A stretch of 35,787 bases of DNA from an uncultured Croceitalea sp. (GCA_937926215.1 CALEYA010000133.1:1-35787); one strand, 5' to 3'; positions 7,844-16,787 are shown, counted from the stretch's first letter. The notes: generated by a model from the letters alone, not told the origin. Numbers and translations are program-made.

Positions 7844-9724
7844 ATGGCTGAAGAAAAAAAACCAGCTGAAGCGGCAGAGAACGCAGAGGCTACCCAAGTT
7901 GCCGAGGCTACCCAAGAAGTAGCGACTACAGAGGCGGCAGAACAAAAAGAAGAAACCCCTAAACAAGACCCGCAGGAATTTTTAGCAAATTTTGATTGGG
8001 ACAAGTACGAAGAGGGCATTGAGCGTGTGGACGATACCAAACTAAAGGAATTTGAGTCTTTAGTAGAGGAAAATTTTGTTGACACGGCAGATGCAGAGGT
8101 TGTAAAAGGACAAGTAGTCCATATGACGGACCGTGAGGCCATCATAGACATCAACGCTAAATCCGAAGGGGTAATCTCTCTTAACGAGTTTAGATACAAT
8201 CCTGATTTAAAAGTTGGGGATACCGTTGAGGTCCTTATCGATATCAGGGAAGATAAAACAGGTCAATTGGTGCTTTCCCACAGAAAGGCAAGAACCATAA
8301 TGGCTTGGGAGCGTGTGAACGGTGCGCATGATAAAGAAGAAATCGTTACCGGTTTTGTAAAATGCAGGACTAAAGGTGGTATGATCGTAGATGTATTTGG
8401 CATTGAAGCGTTCTTGCCAGGTTCGCAAATCGATGTGAAACCTATCCGCGATTACGATCAATATGTTGGTAAGACCATGGAGTTCAAGGTGGTTAAAATC
8501 AACCATGAGTTCAAAAACGTGGTAGTTTCCCATAAAGCACTTATTGAGGCCGATATAGAAGAACAGAAGAAGGAAATCATTGGTCAGCTTGAAAAAGGCC
8601 AAGTATTGGAAGGTGTTGTTAAAAACATCACTTCTTACGGTGTCTTTATCGACCTTGGCGGTGTTGACGGTCTTGTTCACATTACGGACCTTTCTTGGAG
8701 CCGTATCAACCACCCGAACGAGGTTGTTGAACTGGATCAAAAATTAAATGTGGTTATCCTTGACTTTGATGATAACAAATCAAGAATCCAATTAGGTCTT
8801 AAGCAATTGGAGAAACATCCATGGGATGCCCTTGGTGATGAAATCAAAATTGGTGATAAAGTAAAAGGTAAAGTAGTTGTTATTGCGGATTACGGTGCGT
8901 TTATTGAAGTTGCCGAAGGTGTTGAAGGACTTATCCATGTTTCTGAAATGTCTTGGTCTACACATTTACGTTCCGCACAGGATTTCGTAAAAGTAGGTGA
9001 TGAGATAGAAGCCGTAGTATTGACCATGGATCGAGAAGACAGAAAAATGTCCCTTGGTATCAAGCAATTGACACCAGACCCATGGACGGACATTACCTCT
9101 AAATATCCTGTAGGTTCCAGACATAAAGGTATTGTTAGAAACTTTACCAACTTTGGTGTCTTTGTAGAAATGGAAGAAGGTATTGATGGATTAATTTACA
9201 TTTCTGACCTTTCTTGGACCAAGAAAATCAAGCACCCATCAGAATTCGTTAATGTTAGCGATACTTTGGAAGTGGAAGTTCTTGAGTTGGACGTTGATGG
9301 AAGAAAACTAAGCCTTGGCCACAAGCAAACTACCGAGAATCCTTGGGATAAATATGCAGAGGAATTTGCAGAAGGTACCTTGCACAAAGCTGCGGTCAGT
9401 GACATTGTAGACAAAGGTGCTACCGTAGTCTTTAATGAAGATATCACCGGTTTTATTCCTTCCAGACATATGGAAAAGGAAGATGGTAAGAAAATCACCA
9501 AAGGTGAAGAAGTAGAATTTAAGATCATTGAGTTCAATAAGGATTTCAAACGTGTTGTGGCTAGTCACACCGCGATCTTTAGAGAGCAAGAAGAACGCAA
9601 TGTAAGAACGGCCAAAAGAAAAATGGCCACTGCAGCAGATGAGGCAGCTCCTACTTTAGGGGACGCTAACTCCGCATTACAAGCGTTAAAAGATAAAATG
9701 GAAGCGGACGCTAAAAAGAAGTAA
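7844..9724 (+). CDS. rpsA: 30S ribosomal protein S1 (bS1)
   Basis: RNA-binding protein that helps the small ribosomal subunit recruit and unfold mRNA. 626 residues, longer than the ~557 of E. coli: it begins with a ~45-residue Ala/Glu-rich low-complexity extension, then several S1 (OB-fold) repeats. Typical repeat signatures are seen at GVVKNITSYGVFIDLGGVDG, KVVVIADYGAFIEVAEGVEG and IVRNFTNFGVFVEMEEGIDG, each followed by LIHVS/LVHIT/LIYIS-SW. The tail is Lys/Ala-rich. bS1 is especially interesting in Bacteroidota, where ribosomes make little use of Shine-Dalgarno pairing. Flanked by a clear promoter and terminator, so it is a single-gene transcription unit. Confidence 0.96.
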   Translation: MAEEKKPAEAAENAEATQVAEATQEVATTEAAEQKEETPKQDPQEFLANFDWDKYEEGIERVDDTKLKEFESLVEENFVDTADAEVVKGQVVHMTDREAIIDINAKSEGVISLNEFRYNPDLKVGDTVEVLIDIREDKTGQLVLSHRKARTIMAWERVNGAHDKEEIVTGFVKCRTKGGMIVDVFGIEAFLPGSQIDVKPIRDYDQYVGKTMEFKVVKINHEFKNVVVSHKALIEADIEEQKKEIIGQLEKGQVLEGVVKNITSYGVFIDLGGVDGLVHITDLSWSRINHPNEVVELDQKLNVVILDFDDNKSRIQLGLKQLEKHPWDALGDEIKIGDKVKGKVVVIADYGAFIEVAEGVEGLIHVSEMSWSTHLRSAQDFVKVGDEIEAVVLTMDREDRKMSLGIKQLTPDPWTDITSKYPVGSRHKGIVRNFTNFGVFVEMEEGIDGLIYISDLSWTKKIKHPSEFVNVSDTLEVEVLELDVDGRKLSLGHKQTTENPWDKYAEEFAEGTLHKAAVSDIVDKGATVVFNEDITGFIPSRHMEKEDGKKITKGEEVEFKIIEFNKDFKRVVASHTAIFREQEERNVRTAKRKMATAADEAAPTLGDANSALQALKDKMEADAKKK

Positions 9725-9747
9725 GCTTATCATTTTAAAGTTTAGGC

Positions 9748-9783
9748 AAAAGCCCTTGATGAAAATCAAGGGCTTTTCTTTTT
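9748..9783 (+). terminator. Terminator of rpsA
   Basis: Stem AAAAGCCCTTGAT (9748-9760) / ATCAAGGGCTTTT (9765-9777), 13 bp perfect, GAAA loop, followed by a T-rich run. Located 24 bases after the rpsA stop. Confidence 0.85.
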
Positions 9784-9807
9784 TAGGAACATCCCTTTAG
9801 AATTCCT

Positions 9808-9815
9808 TACTTTTG
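9808..9815 (+). promoter_or_regulatory. Candidate -7 element for pyrR
   Basis: TACTTTTG matches TAnnTTTG, 28 bases before the pyrR ATG; the upstream element is only a T-rich stretch. No PyrR-type attenuator hairpin set is visible in the short leader. Confidence 0.45.
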
Positions 9816-9843
9816 TAATTCAAACGAGCTGTCTACATAGCCC

Positions 9844-10383
9844 ATGAGTCAAAGAGTACTGCTTTCCGCCAAAGAGATTAATATCATATTACATCGTTTG
9901 GCTTGTCAATTGCTCGAAAACCACCTCGATTTTTCCAACACCGTCCTAATTGGCATACAGCCAAGGGGAATTTATTTGGCCAATCGTTTGGCAAAACTTC
10001 TAAAGGAAACCTATAAGATTAAGGACGTGGCCCTAGGTTCGTTGGATATCACTTTTTATAGGGATGATTTTAGGCGTGGTGACAAGATTTTGGAGGCCAA
10101 CCAAACCAACATTGATTTTTTGGTTGAAAACAAAAAGGTGGTATTTGTAGATGACGTATTGTATACGGGTAGAAGTATACGTGCGGCATTAACCGCGGTG
10201 CAATCCTTTGGCAGACCTCAAGATATAGAACTGTTGACACTTATAGACCGCAGGTTTAGCAGGCATTTGCCCATACAGCCCAATTATAGGGGCAGGCAAG
10301 TAGATGCCATAAACAATGAAAGGGTGAAAGTAATGTGGGAGGAGAATGATGGGGAAGACGTCGTTTATTTGATAAGTACATAA
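9844..10383 (+). CDS. pyrR: PyrR, uracil phosphoribosyltransferase / pyrimidine operon regulator
   Basis: 179-residue type I phosphoribosyltransferase. The PRPP-binding motif is VVFVDDVLYTGRSIRAAL (about residues 99-116), and the N-terminal region GIQPRGIYLANRLA with FYRDDFRR is characteristic of PyrR rather than of Upp or other PRTases. In Gram-positive bacteria PyrR binds pyr mRNA and controls attenuation; here no attenuator is evident, so it may act mainly as an enzyme or bind other pyr transcripts. It precedes pyrB by about 130 bases in the same direction. Confidence 0.93.
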   Translation: MSQRVLLSAKEINIILHRLACQLLENHLDFSNTVLIGIQPRGIYLANRLAKLLKETYKIKDVALGSLDITFYRDDFRRGDKILEANQTNIDFLVENKKVVFVDDVLYTGRSIRAALTAVQSFGRPQDIELLTLIDRRFSRHLPIQPNYRGRQVDAINNERVKVMWEENDGEDVVYLIST

Positions 10384-10410
10384 ATTGGGTTAAAGGTTGT
10401 GATTGGGATA

Positions 10411-10506
10411 ATGAAAAAATCAGATGGATTCTTGGACGGGACGCAGGTAGCATTGAATTTTTATAATCTGGATAAGACCAATTCTAGTTTGGAGGTAATG
10501 AGGTAA
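10411..10506 (+). CDS. Possible 31-residue small ORF between pyrR and pyrB
   Basis: An ATG-initiated frame beginning MKKSDGFLDG and ending SSLEVMR, stop TAA, finishing 8 bases before the pyrB ATG. Its position could make it a leader peptide coupled to pyrB, but length alone does not exclude chance and I recognise no family. Confidence 0.2.
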   Translation: MKKSDGFLDGTQVALNFYNLDKTNSSLEVMR

Positions 10507-10514
10507 AAAGTATC

Positions 10515-11447
10515 ATGAGCGAACTAAGTACAAAACATCTACTCGGAATAAAATACCTTACTAAAAAGGATATTGACCTCATTTTTGAAACTGCCGACCA
10601 TTTTAAGGAAGTTATCAACCGTTCCATTAAAAAAGTACCCACCTTAAGGGATATTACCATTGCCAATATCTTTTTTGAAAATAGCACACGGACCAAGCTT
10701 TCCTTTGAATTGGCAGAAAAAAGGTTATCTGCCGATGTTGTCAATTTTTCGGCCAGTCAATCCTCGGTTAAAAAAGGGGAAACCCTTATTGATACCGTCA
10801 ATAACATTCTGTCCATGAAAGTGGATATGGTAGTTATGCGGCATCCTAATCCCGGAGCGGGGATATTCCTTTCCAAGCATGTAGACGCGGCAATCGTAAA
10901 TGCAGGTGATGGCGCGCATGAACATCCAACACAAGCTTTGTTGGACTCCTATTCCATACGGGAGAAATTCGGGGATGTTAAAGGTAAAAATGTGGTTATC
11001 GTTGGGGATATTTTGCACTCTAGGGTGGCACTTTCCAATATTTTCGCCTTAAAACTGCAAGGGGCAAACATCAAAGTATGCGGTCCTAAGACCTTGATTC
11101 CAAAGCACATTGAATCTTTGGGGGTCGGTGTGGAAACAAATCTGGTAAAAGCATTGGAATGGTGTGATGTTGCCAATATGCTTCGCGTTCAGAATGAACG
11201 GATGGATATCAGCTATTTTCCTTCCACTAGGGAATACACCCAACAATTTGGGGTCACTAAGGACCTTTTGGACCAATTGTCCAAGGAAATCGTGATCATG
11301 CATCCAGGCCCCATAAATAGAGGGGTAGAAATTACCAGTGATGTGGCGGACTCCGGCCGATCCATAATTTTACATCAAGTGGAGAATGGGGTTGCCATAC
11401 GTATGGCCGTACTATATTTATTGGCGTCAAAAATTAAGAAGGTATGA
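10515..11447 (+). CDS. pyrB: Aspartate carbamoyltransferase catalytic subunit
   Basis: Condenses carbamoyl phosphate and aspartate, the first committed step of pyrimidine synthesis. 310 residues, the normal length of the catalytic chain. The carbamoyl-phosphate site FENSTRTKLSFELAEKRL lies at about residues 55-72; other marks are MRHPNPGAG, GDGAHEHPTQALLD, GDILHSRVALSN and MHPGPINRGVEI. No regulatory subunit (pyrI) is adjacent. The final ATGA overlaps the start of the next gene, so the downstream small protein and RNase Z are translationally coupled to it. Confidence 0.96.
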   Translation: MSELSTKHLLGIKYLTKKDIDLIFETADHFKEVINRSIKKVPTLRDITIANIFFENSTRTKLSFELAEKRLSADVVNFSASQSSVKKGETLIDTVNNILSMKVDMVVMRHPNPGAGIFLSKHVDAAIVNAGDGAHEHPTQALLDSYSIREKFGDVKGKNVVIVGDILHSRVALSNIFALKLQGANIKVCGPKTLIPKHIESLGVGVETNLVKALEWCDVANMLRVQNERMDISYFPSTREYTQQFGVTKDLLDQLSKEIVIMHPGPINRGVEITSDVADSGRSIILHQVENGVAIRMAVLYLLASKIKKV

Positions 11448-11776
11448 TTTTAGATAAAGATGGAAATATAACGACCGTATCCCAAGAACATAGCACCTTG
11501 GTTACCTTTATTGATAACCTTAATACGAAGTATACCGACATTCAAAAAGACCATTTGATCATTAATTTATTCTCTTTTGAAACCTTGACCGCAAATGATA
11601 TCCTTGAGTTCAAGGATTTGGCGGAACAACATACGAGTGCCAATAAATCCTTTGTGTTGGTTACCGGAAAAGTCTCCTATGACGATGTCCCAGAGGGAAT
11701 CAATGTCGTGCCCACGCTGCAAGAAGCCAGGGACATTATTTCGATGGAAGAAATTGAACGCGATCTAGGCCTATGA
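11444..11776 (+). CDS. Conserved small protein, STAS-like, between pyrB and rnz
   Basis: 110 residues, acidic, no signal or membrane segment. The pattern LIINLFSFETLTANDILEFKDLAEQHTSANKSFVLVTG (a hydrophobic strand, an acidic helix and a second strand) is what a STAS or anti-sigma-antagonist-like alpha/beta fold looks like, but the similarity is weak. Its start overlaps pyrB by ATGA and its end overlaps rnz by ATGA, so it is locked between the two. I recall such a gene at this position in other Flavobacteriaceae, which implies conserved function, perhaps linked with RNase Z. No function is established. Confidence 0.75.
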   Translation: MILDKDGNITTVSQEHSTLVTFIDNLNTKYTDIQKDHLIINLFSFETLTANDILEFKDLAEQHTSANKSFVLVTGKVSYDDVPEGINVVPTLQEARDIISMEEIERDLGL

Positions 11777-12678
11777 AGCTAACAATATTGGGCTGTTACT
11801 CGGCCACGCCAAGGGCATTGACCAATCCCACTTCGCAAGTGTTGGAAATCAAAGGTAAAATGTTCTTGATCGATTGTGGAGAAGGCACCCAAGTACAGTT
11901 GCGCAAACAAAAAATCAAATTTTCCAGGATCAGCCATATTTTCATATCCCACTTACATGGCGATCACTTTTTTGGTTTGCCGGGCTTGGTTTCCACCTTT
12001 CGTTTGTTGGGGAGGGAAAAAGAACTCCATATCCACGGCCCAAAAGGCATTAAGGAAGCCATAACCCTGCTCTTAAAACTTGGGGATTCATGGACGGATT
12101 ACCCGCTTTATTTCCATGAGTTGACTTCCAAGGAATCGGAAGTTGTTTTTGAAGATGAGAAGGTAACCGTAAGTACCATACCCTTAAAACATAGGGTGTA
12201 TACCAATGGATTTTTATTTACCGAAAAACCGGGGCAACGTACCCTCAACATTGAGGCCGTCACTAAATACGGTATCGATAAAAGTGCGTTCAATAACATA
12301 AAAAATGGAAAAGATGCCGAGGCTTCTGATGGAAAAACCATCAAAAATGGGGAACTAACCTTTGATCCCCCTAAACCGAAGTCCTATGCGTTTTGCAGCG
12401 ATACCGTGTATAATGAGGATATTGTACCCTTAATTGCCGGAGTGGATACACTGTACCACGAATCTACTTTTTTAGAAACAGAGGAACGTCTATGCCAAAA
12501 GACCAAGCATACTACGGCCAAACAAGCCGCTACCATTGCCAAAATGGCCCAAGCGAAGCAATTGATATTAGGCCACTACTCCACACGCTATAAAAGCTTG
12601 GAAGGCTTTAAGACCGAAGCGCGGACCGTTTTTGAATCGGTGGAACTGGCTGAGGACGGCAAAGTATTCGATCTTTAA
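11773..12678 (+). CDS. rnz: Ribonuclease Z (tRNA 3' endonuclease)
   Basis: Metallo-beta-lactamase-fold nuclease that removes 3' trailers from tRNA precursors lacking encoded CCA. 301 residues. The zinc motif HLHGDH is at residues 60-65 (SHLHGDHFFGLPG), with later ligands in PLKHRVYTNG, FCSDTVY and the terminal LGHYSTRY. The N-terminus is GCYSATPRALTNPTSQVLEI, followed by LIDCGEGTQVQLRK, as usual for the family. It is the last gene of the pyrR-pyrB-STAS-like unit, overlapping the previous gene by 4 bases. Confidence 0.94.
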   Translation: MKLTILGCYSATPRALTNPTSQVLEIKGKMFLIDCGEGTQVQLRKQKIKFSRISHIFISHLHGDHFFGLPGLVSTFRLLGREKELHIHGPKGIKEAITLLLKLGDSWTDYPLYFHELTSKESEVVFEDEKVTVSTIPLKHRVYTNGFLFTEKPGQRTLNIEAVTKYGIDKSAFNNIKNGKDAEASDGKTIKNGELTFDPPKPKSYAFCSDTVYNEDIVPLIAGVDTLYHESTFLETEERLCQKTKHTTAKQAATIAKMAQAKQLILGHYSTRYKSLEGFKTEARTVFESVELAEDGKVFDL

Positions 12679-12744
12679 TTTTGTCACTGGGCATTTCTAC
12701 TTCTGCTTTCTTTTCCAGAACTTTGTTATTCTACAGGGAAGGCT

Positions 12745-13392
12745 ATGCAAAAAGATTTAAGCGACTACAGAAAATCCTATCAGAAGAGTGAATTGCTTGA
12801 GGGGGCGATAGATGAAAATCCGTTGCAACAATTTCAAAAATGGTTCTATGAGGTAGAGCAAACAGATGGTGTGGAAGAACCCAATGCCATGACGGTATCC
12901 ACTATTGGAGGTGATGGTTTTCCCAAAAGCAGGGTGGTGTTAATGAAACGGTTCAGTCATGAAGGTTTTATTTTTTATACCAATTACGATAGTGAAAAGG
13001 GAAAGGCCATAGCAGCGAACGGAAAAGTCTGTTTGTCTTTTTTTTGGCCTATTTTGGAAAGGCAGGTCATTATTAAAGGGAACGCGGTTAAAATTGCCCC
13101 AAACCTATCCGATGGCTATTTTGAATCCAGGCCGGATGGCAGTAAATTGGGAGCTATTGCTTCCCAACAGAGTGAAGTGGTTGCCAGTAGGGAAACCTTG
13201 GAAAAGCGTTTGGAACAATTGGAAACGGAATATGTGGGGAAAGAAATTTTACGTCCCGCCAATTGGGGAGGATATTTGGTGGAGCCCGTATCCATGGAAT
13301 TTTGGCAAGGTAGGCCCAACCGAATGCATGATCGTATACGCTATACCCTGCAAAAAGATTACAATTGGAAAATAGAACGGTTACAACCCTAG
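12745..13392 (+). CDS. pdxH: Pyridoxamine/pyridoxine 5'-phosphate oxidase
   Basis: FMN-dependent enzyme forming pyridoxal 5'-phosphate. 215 residues. Family segments: EPNAMTVSTIGGDGFPKSRV, VVLMKRFSHEGFIFYTNYDS, KGKAIAANGKVCLSFFWP (FMN-binding part), LGAIASQQSEV, WGGYLVEP and RPNRMHDRIRY near the C-terminus with the closing WKIERLQP. It is followed 4 bases on by the histidine phosphatase gene and then ppk1, probably one transcript. Functional link with the next genes is not obvious. Confidence 0.95.
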   Translation: MQKDLSDYRKSYQKSELLEGAIDENPLQQFQKWFYEVEQTDGVEEPNAMTVSTIGGDGFPKSRVVLMKRFSHEGFIFYTNYDSEKGKAIAANGKVCLSFFWPILERQVIIKGNAVKIAPNLSDGYFESRPDGSKLGAIASQQSEVVASRETLEKRLEQLETEYVGKEILRPANWGGYLVEPVSMEFWQGRPNRMHDRIRYTLQKDYNWKIERLQP

Positions 13393-13396
13393 GGCT

Positions 13397-13882
13397 ATGA
13401 AGACAATACTATTTGTGAGACACGGAAAATCTTCATGGGATTATGATGTTAACGATAAGGACAGGCCCTTAAAAGAAAGAGGCGTCGCAGATGCCCATAA
13501 GGTTTGCGGTGAATTAAAAAAACTTGGTCACAAGATCGATTTTATATACTCCAGTCCTGCCAATAGGGCGTTGCATACGGCCGTTATCTTTGCGCGTAAT
13601 TTGGAGCATGATTTCAATCTTTTTAAGATTACCAATGCCCTGTACGATTTCTCTGGGGAGCAAGCATTACATTTTTTAAAAAACCTGGATGGGGCTTTTG
13701 AAACCGTCTTGGTTTTTGGTCATAATTATGCGTTCACTTCACTTGTAAATACGCTGGGAGATACCTATATTGAGAATGTTCCTACGGCAGGCTTGACCAG
13801 TATACAATTCGCTGTAAACCAGTGGAAAGAAATTGATAAGGGACAAACGGTAACAACAATTTTTCCAAGAGATCTAAGATAA
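13397..13882 (+). CDS. SixA-like histidine phosphatase
   Basis: 161-residue member of the histidine phosphatase superfamily. The catalytic RHG is at residues 8-10 (ILFVRHGKSSWDY); the second conserved arginine is in YSSPANRALHTAVIFA, and the second catalytic histidine in VLVFGHNYAFTSL. Its small size and gap-free architecture match the SixA branch (phospho-histidine phosphatases). It lies 1 base before ppk1, whose mechanism runs through a phosphohistidine intermediate, but any functional link is only a guess from position. Confidence 0.85.
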   Translation: MKTILFVRHGKSSWDYDVNDKDRPLKERGVADAHKVCGELKKLGHKIDFIYSSPANRALHTAVIFARNLEHDFNLFKITNALYDFSGEQALHFLKNLDGAFETVLVFGHNYAFTSLVNTLGDTYIENVPTAGLTSIQFAVNQWKEIDKGQTVTTIFPRDLR

Positions 13883-13883
13883 A

Positions 13884-15947
13884 ATGACAAGACCTAAGAA
13901 CGAATATATCAATAGGGAGATCAGTTGGCTCCATTTTAATGATCGCGTACTTCAAGAAAGTGCCGATAAAGATGTCCCCCTTATTGAGCGACTTCGGTTT
14001 TTAGGAATTTTCAGTAACAACTTGGACGAGTTTTTTAAAGTACGTTATGCCACGGTAAAACGTATCGTAGATGCGGGAAAATCCGGTAAAAGTGTCCTTG
14101 GTGGCGAAAAAGCAAAGGATCTGTTAGAGGAAATCACCAAGAATGTCATTCAGTTACAAGCCAAAAGTGGACGGGTATTGGAATCCATCCAACGTGAGCT
14201 TGCCACAGAACAGATATTTATCATTGATGAAACCCAGGTAGAGCCGCATCAAGATGCCTTTGTACGGGACTACTTTTCAAAAAAGGTCAATCCAGAATTG
14301 CTTACCATCATTTTAAACAACCTTCATGAGTTTCCGACCTTAAAGGATACAGCAGCCTATTTGGCAGTTAATTTGTTGCTGAACGATACTAATATTGATC
14401 GCAACCAGTACGCCCTTATAGAGATTCCAAAACGCTTGAACCGCTTTGTGGTCCTACCGGAAGAAGATGGTAAGAACTACATTATGATCGTGGATGATGT
14501 GATTCGCTATTGCATGGGTCAAATATTCACCATGTTCGATTTTCAAGAGGTATCCGCCCATATGATCAAAATCACTCGGGATGCGGAGTTGGATATGGAC
14601 AATGACTTGAGTAAAAGTTTTATCGATAAAATTTCTTCCAGTGTAGAGCATAGGAAAATTAGCGATCCGGTACGTTTTGTCTACGACAAAAGTATAAAAA
14701 TGGATACGCTAAGGTTTCTAAAGGAAAAAATGAATATTGAGGAAACGGATAGCGTTATCCCAGGTGGTAAGTACCATAACCGGAGGGACTATATGGGTTT
14801 TCCAAGCCTTGGAAGGTCAGATTTGCAGTATGAAAACATAAAACCGCTACCCGTTAAGGACTTTCATTTAGAGGGGAGTATCCTTGGGCAAATAGCGGTT
14901 AGGGATTATATGATATATACCCCATACCAAAGTTATTCCTATGTCATTAACTTTCTAAAGGAAGCCGCGTTAGATCCGCAAGTAAAGCGAATCAAACTAA
15001 CGGTTTACAGATTGGCCAATAACTCCCAAGTAGCCGCGGCATTGATCAACGCCGCAAAAAATGGCAAGGAAGTTACGGTACAGATAGAATTACAGGCACG
15101 GTTTGATGAGCAGGCCAATATTAAATACGCCAATATTTTTCAGGAAGAAGGCATACGCCTGATTTTTGGTATTCCAGGGCTTAAAGTGCATACCAAAGTG
15201 TGTTTTGTGGAACGTGAGGAGGGTGATCAGCTAAAGCGATACGGTTTTATCAGCACTGGGAATTTTAATGAATCCACGGCCAAAATATATACGGATTACA
15301 CCTTGTTTACCGCACATGATGGGATTTTAAAGGAAGTGAACAAAGTATTCGACTTTTTTGATGTTCCCTATAAAATCAATAAGTACAAGCATTTAATCGT
15401 TTCGCCGCATTATACCAAAAATGTCTTCATGAAGCTTATTGATGAAGAAATTGCAAATGCTAAAGTGGGTAAGGAGGCGTATATCAAAATAAAAATGAAC
15501 AGTTTTACCTCCTATAAAATGGTGGATAAACTGTACGCTGCGAGTAGGGCAGGAGTAAAGGTTCAAATGATCATACGGGGAATTTGTTGCTTGATTCCTG
15601 GAGTGGAAGGTATGAGTGAAAATATTGAAGCCATCAGTGTGGTCGATAAGTTTCTGGAACATCCAAGAATTTTCATTTTCGGTAATGATGGTGATCCAAA
15701 GGTGTATATTTCTTCTGCCGATTGGATGACCCGTAATCTGGACTATAGGGTTGAGGTTGGATGTCCAATTTATGATGAGGGGGTTAGACAGGAATTATTG
15801 GACACCTTTGAAATTTCATGGAAGGATAACATAAAAGCAAGGGTATTTTCCGATAAACACGATAATGCCTATAAAGATGACGATAAGCCTAAAGTAAGGT
15901 CGCAATTTGCCATGTACAATTATTACCGAAGAAAGCTGGACGGGTAG
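13884..15947 (+). CDS. ppk1: Polyphosphate kinase 1
   Basis: Makes inorganic polyphosphate from ATP through an autophosphorylated histidine. 687 residues, normal for PPK1. Recognisable parts: N-terminal YINREISWLHFNDRVLQESA, the central DYMIYTPYQSY and VKRIKLTVYRLANNSQVAAAL, and the catalytic region GLKVHTKVCFVERE with STGNFNESTAKIYTDYTLFT, which together contain the phosphohistidine and its neighbours. The C-terminal part has SSADWMTRNLDYRVEV. Both PLD-like domains look complete. It follows the SixA-like gene with a 1-base gap and ends 2 bases before the convergent miaE stop. Confidence 0.97.
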   Translation: MTRPKNEYINREISWLHFNDRVLQESADKDVPLIERLRFLGIFSNNLDEFFKVRYATVKRIVDAGKSGKSVLGGEKAKDLLEEITKNVIQLQAKSGRVLESIQRELATEQIFIIDETQVEPHQDAFVRDYFSKKVNPELLTIILNNLHEFPTLKDTAAYLAVNLLLNDTNIDRNQYALIEIPKRLNRFVVLPEEDGKNYIMIVDDVIRYCMGQIFTMFDFQEVSAHMIKITRDAELDMDNDLSKSFIDKISSSVEHRKISDPVRFVYDKSIKMDTLRFLKEKMNIEETDSVIPGGKYHNRRDYMGFPSLGRSDLQYENIKPLPVKDFHLEGSILGQIAVRDYMIYTPYQSYSYVINFLKEAALDPQVKRIKLTVYRLANNSQVAAALINAAKNGKEVTVQIELQARFDEQANIKYANIFQEEGIRLIFGIPGLKVHTKVCFVEREEGDQLKRYGFISTGNFNESTAKIYTDYTLFTAHDGILKEVNKVFDFFDVPYKINKYKHLIVSPHYTKNVFMKLIDEEIANAKVGKEAYIKIKMNSFTSYKMVDKLYAASRAGVKVQMIIRGICCLIPGVEGMSENIEAISVVDKFLEHPRIFIFGNDGDPKVYISSADWMTRNLDYRVEVGCPIYDEGVRQELLDTFEISWKDNIKARVFSDKHDNAYKDDDKPKVRSQFAMYNYYRRKLDG

Positions 15948-15949
15948 TA

Positions 15950-16570
15950 TTATCCGTGGATGGTTTCTTTTTTGCCCAAATCTTTCATGATTTGTGCTTC
16001 ATAATCCAGTAAGTCTTGCCATTTTTGGTCAACAACTTCCCGCTCCCCGTATTTGCGGGCAAATTGTAAAAACATGGTATAGTGGTTGGCCTCGCTTACC
16101 ATTAATTTTCGGTAAAATTCCGCCAATTCGGTATCAGCAATGTTTTCGGACAATAAGCGAAAGCGCTCACAGCTTCTAGCTTCAATCAAGGCAGCATACA
16201 AAAGCCTATGCACCAAATGGGTTTCGCGGCTACCTCCCTTTGGAAAGAATTTAAGGAGTTGCAATACGTATTCATCCTTTCTTTCCCTTCCTAGGGTCCA
16301 ACCCCTTTTTAAGATATTGTCATGGACCATATTAAAATGTCCCATTTCCTCTCGCGCCAAGGCCGTCATCTCTTTTACCAAATCAGATTTTTCCGGAAAT
16401 CCTATAATCAATGATATGGCTGTACTTGCGGCTTTCTGCTCGCAATATGCATGATCGGTTAAGATCTCTTCAATGTTCTTTTCAACGATATTGACCCATC
16501 TAGGGTCCGTAGGAAGTTTTAAACCAAGCATGTCTGTAGTATTTACCAGCGGTAAAGATATTGAACTCAT
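15950..16570 (-). CDS. miaE: tRNA-(ms[2]io[6]A)-hydroxylase
   Basis: Di-iron monooxygenase that hydroxylates the isopentenyl side chain of ms2i6A37 in tRNA. 206 residues, as in the family. Iron-ligand motifs of a ferritin-like four-helix bundle are visible: DHAYCEQKAAS, EEMGHFNMV, EARSCERF and SEANHYTMF. It runs convergently against ppk1 with only 2 bases between the stops and no obvious terminator hairpin between them. Its substrate requires MiaA and MiaB activity, whose genes are not in this window. Confidence 0.92.
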   Translation of the reverse strand: MSSISLPLVNTTDMLGLKLPTDPRWVNIVEKNIEEILTDHAYCEQKAASTAISLIIGFPEKSDLVKEMTALAREEMGHFNMVHDNILKRGWTLGRERKDEYVLQLLKFFPKGGSRETHLVHRLLYAALIEARSCERFRLLSENIADTELAEFYRKLMVSEANHYTMFLQFARKYGEREVVDQKWQDLLDYEAQIMKDLGKKETIHG

Positions 16571-16638
16571 TTAAACTTTTTCAATTGGCTAAAAAAATGC
16601 TCTTTTTAAGCCTGTTTTTACCTTTTTTTCTTTCCGTA

Positions 16639-16696
16639 GCCCTGCTACCTGCCTCGCGGCAAGGCGGGTGCAAATCAAAAAAGTCTTTAGCAGGGC
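16639..16696. repeat. Nested palindromic element (REP-like)
   Basis: Outer arms GCCCTGCTA (16639-16647) and TAGCAGGGC (16688-16696) are perfect reverse complements and enclose a second hairpin ACCTGCCT / AGGCGGGT (16647-16669, one G-T wobble). It sits in the 264-base spacer between divergent miaE and eboA. The GC-rich arms stand out from the AT-rich spacer, as REP-like palindromes do. Apart from this element and the eboA -7 motif I see nothing in the spacer. Confidence 0.5.
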
Positions 16697-16787
16697 AAAA
16701 AATATCTAATTTTCACTTCAATCCAAAAAGCTTAAATGAGTTCATTAAGTATTATGGTAAAATATAATAATCCACTCATCTGATAGT

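Noticed and set aside
9724-9843. PyrR-dependent attenuator before pyrR
   Set aside because: The only hairpin is the rpsA terminator, located before the likely pyrR promoter; no anti-terminator or PyrR-binding loop was found.
16561-16767. 68-residue rightward frame with a hydrophobic start before eboA
   Set aside because: It overlaps the miaE start, runs through the palindromic element, has no recognisable family and no good start signal; chance is more likely.
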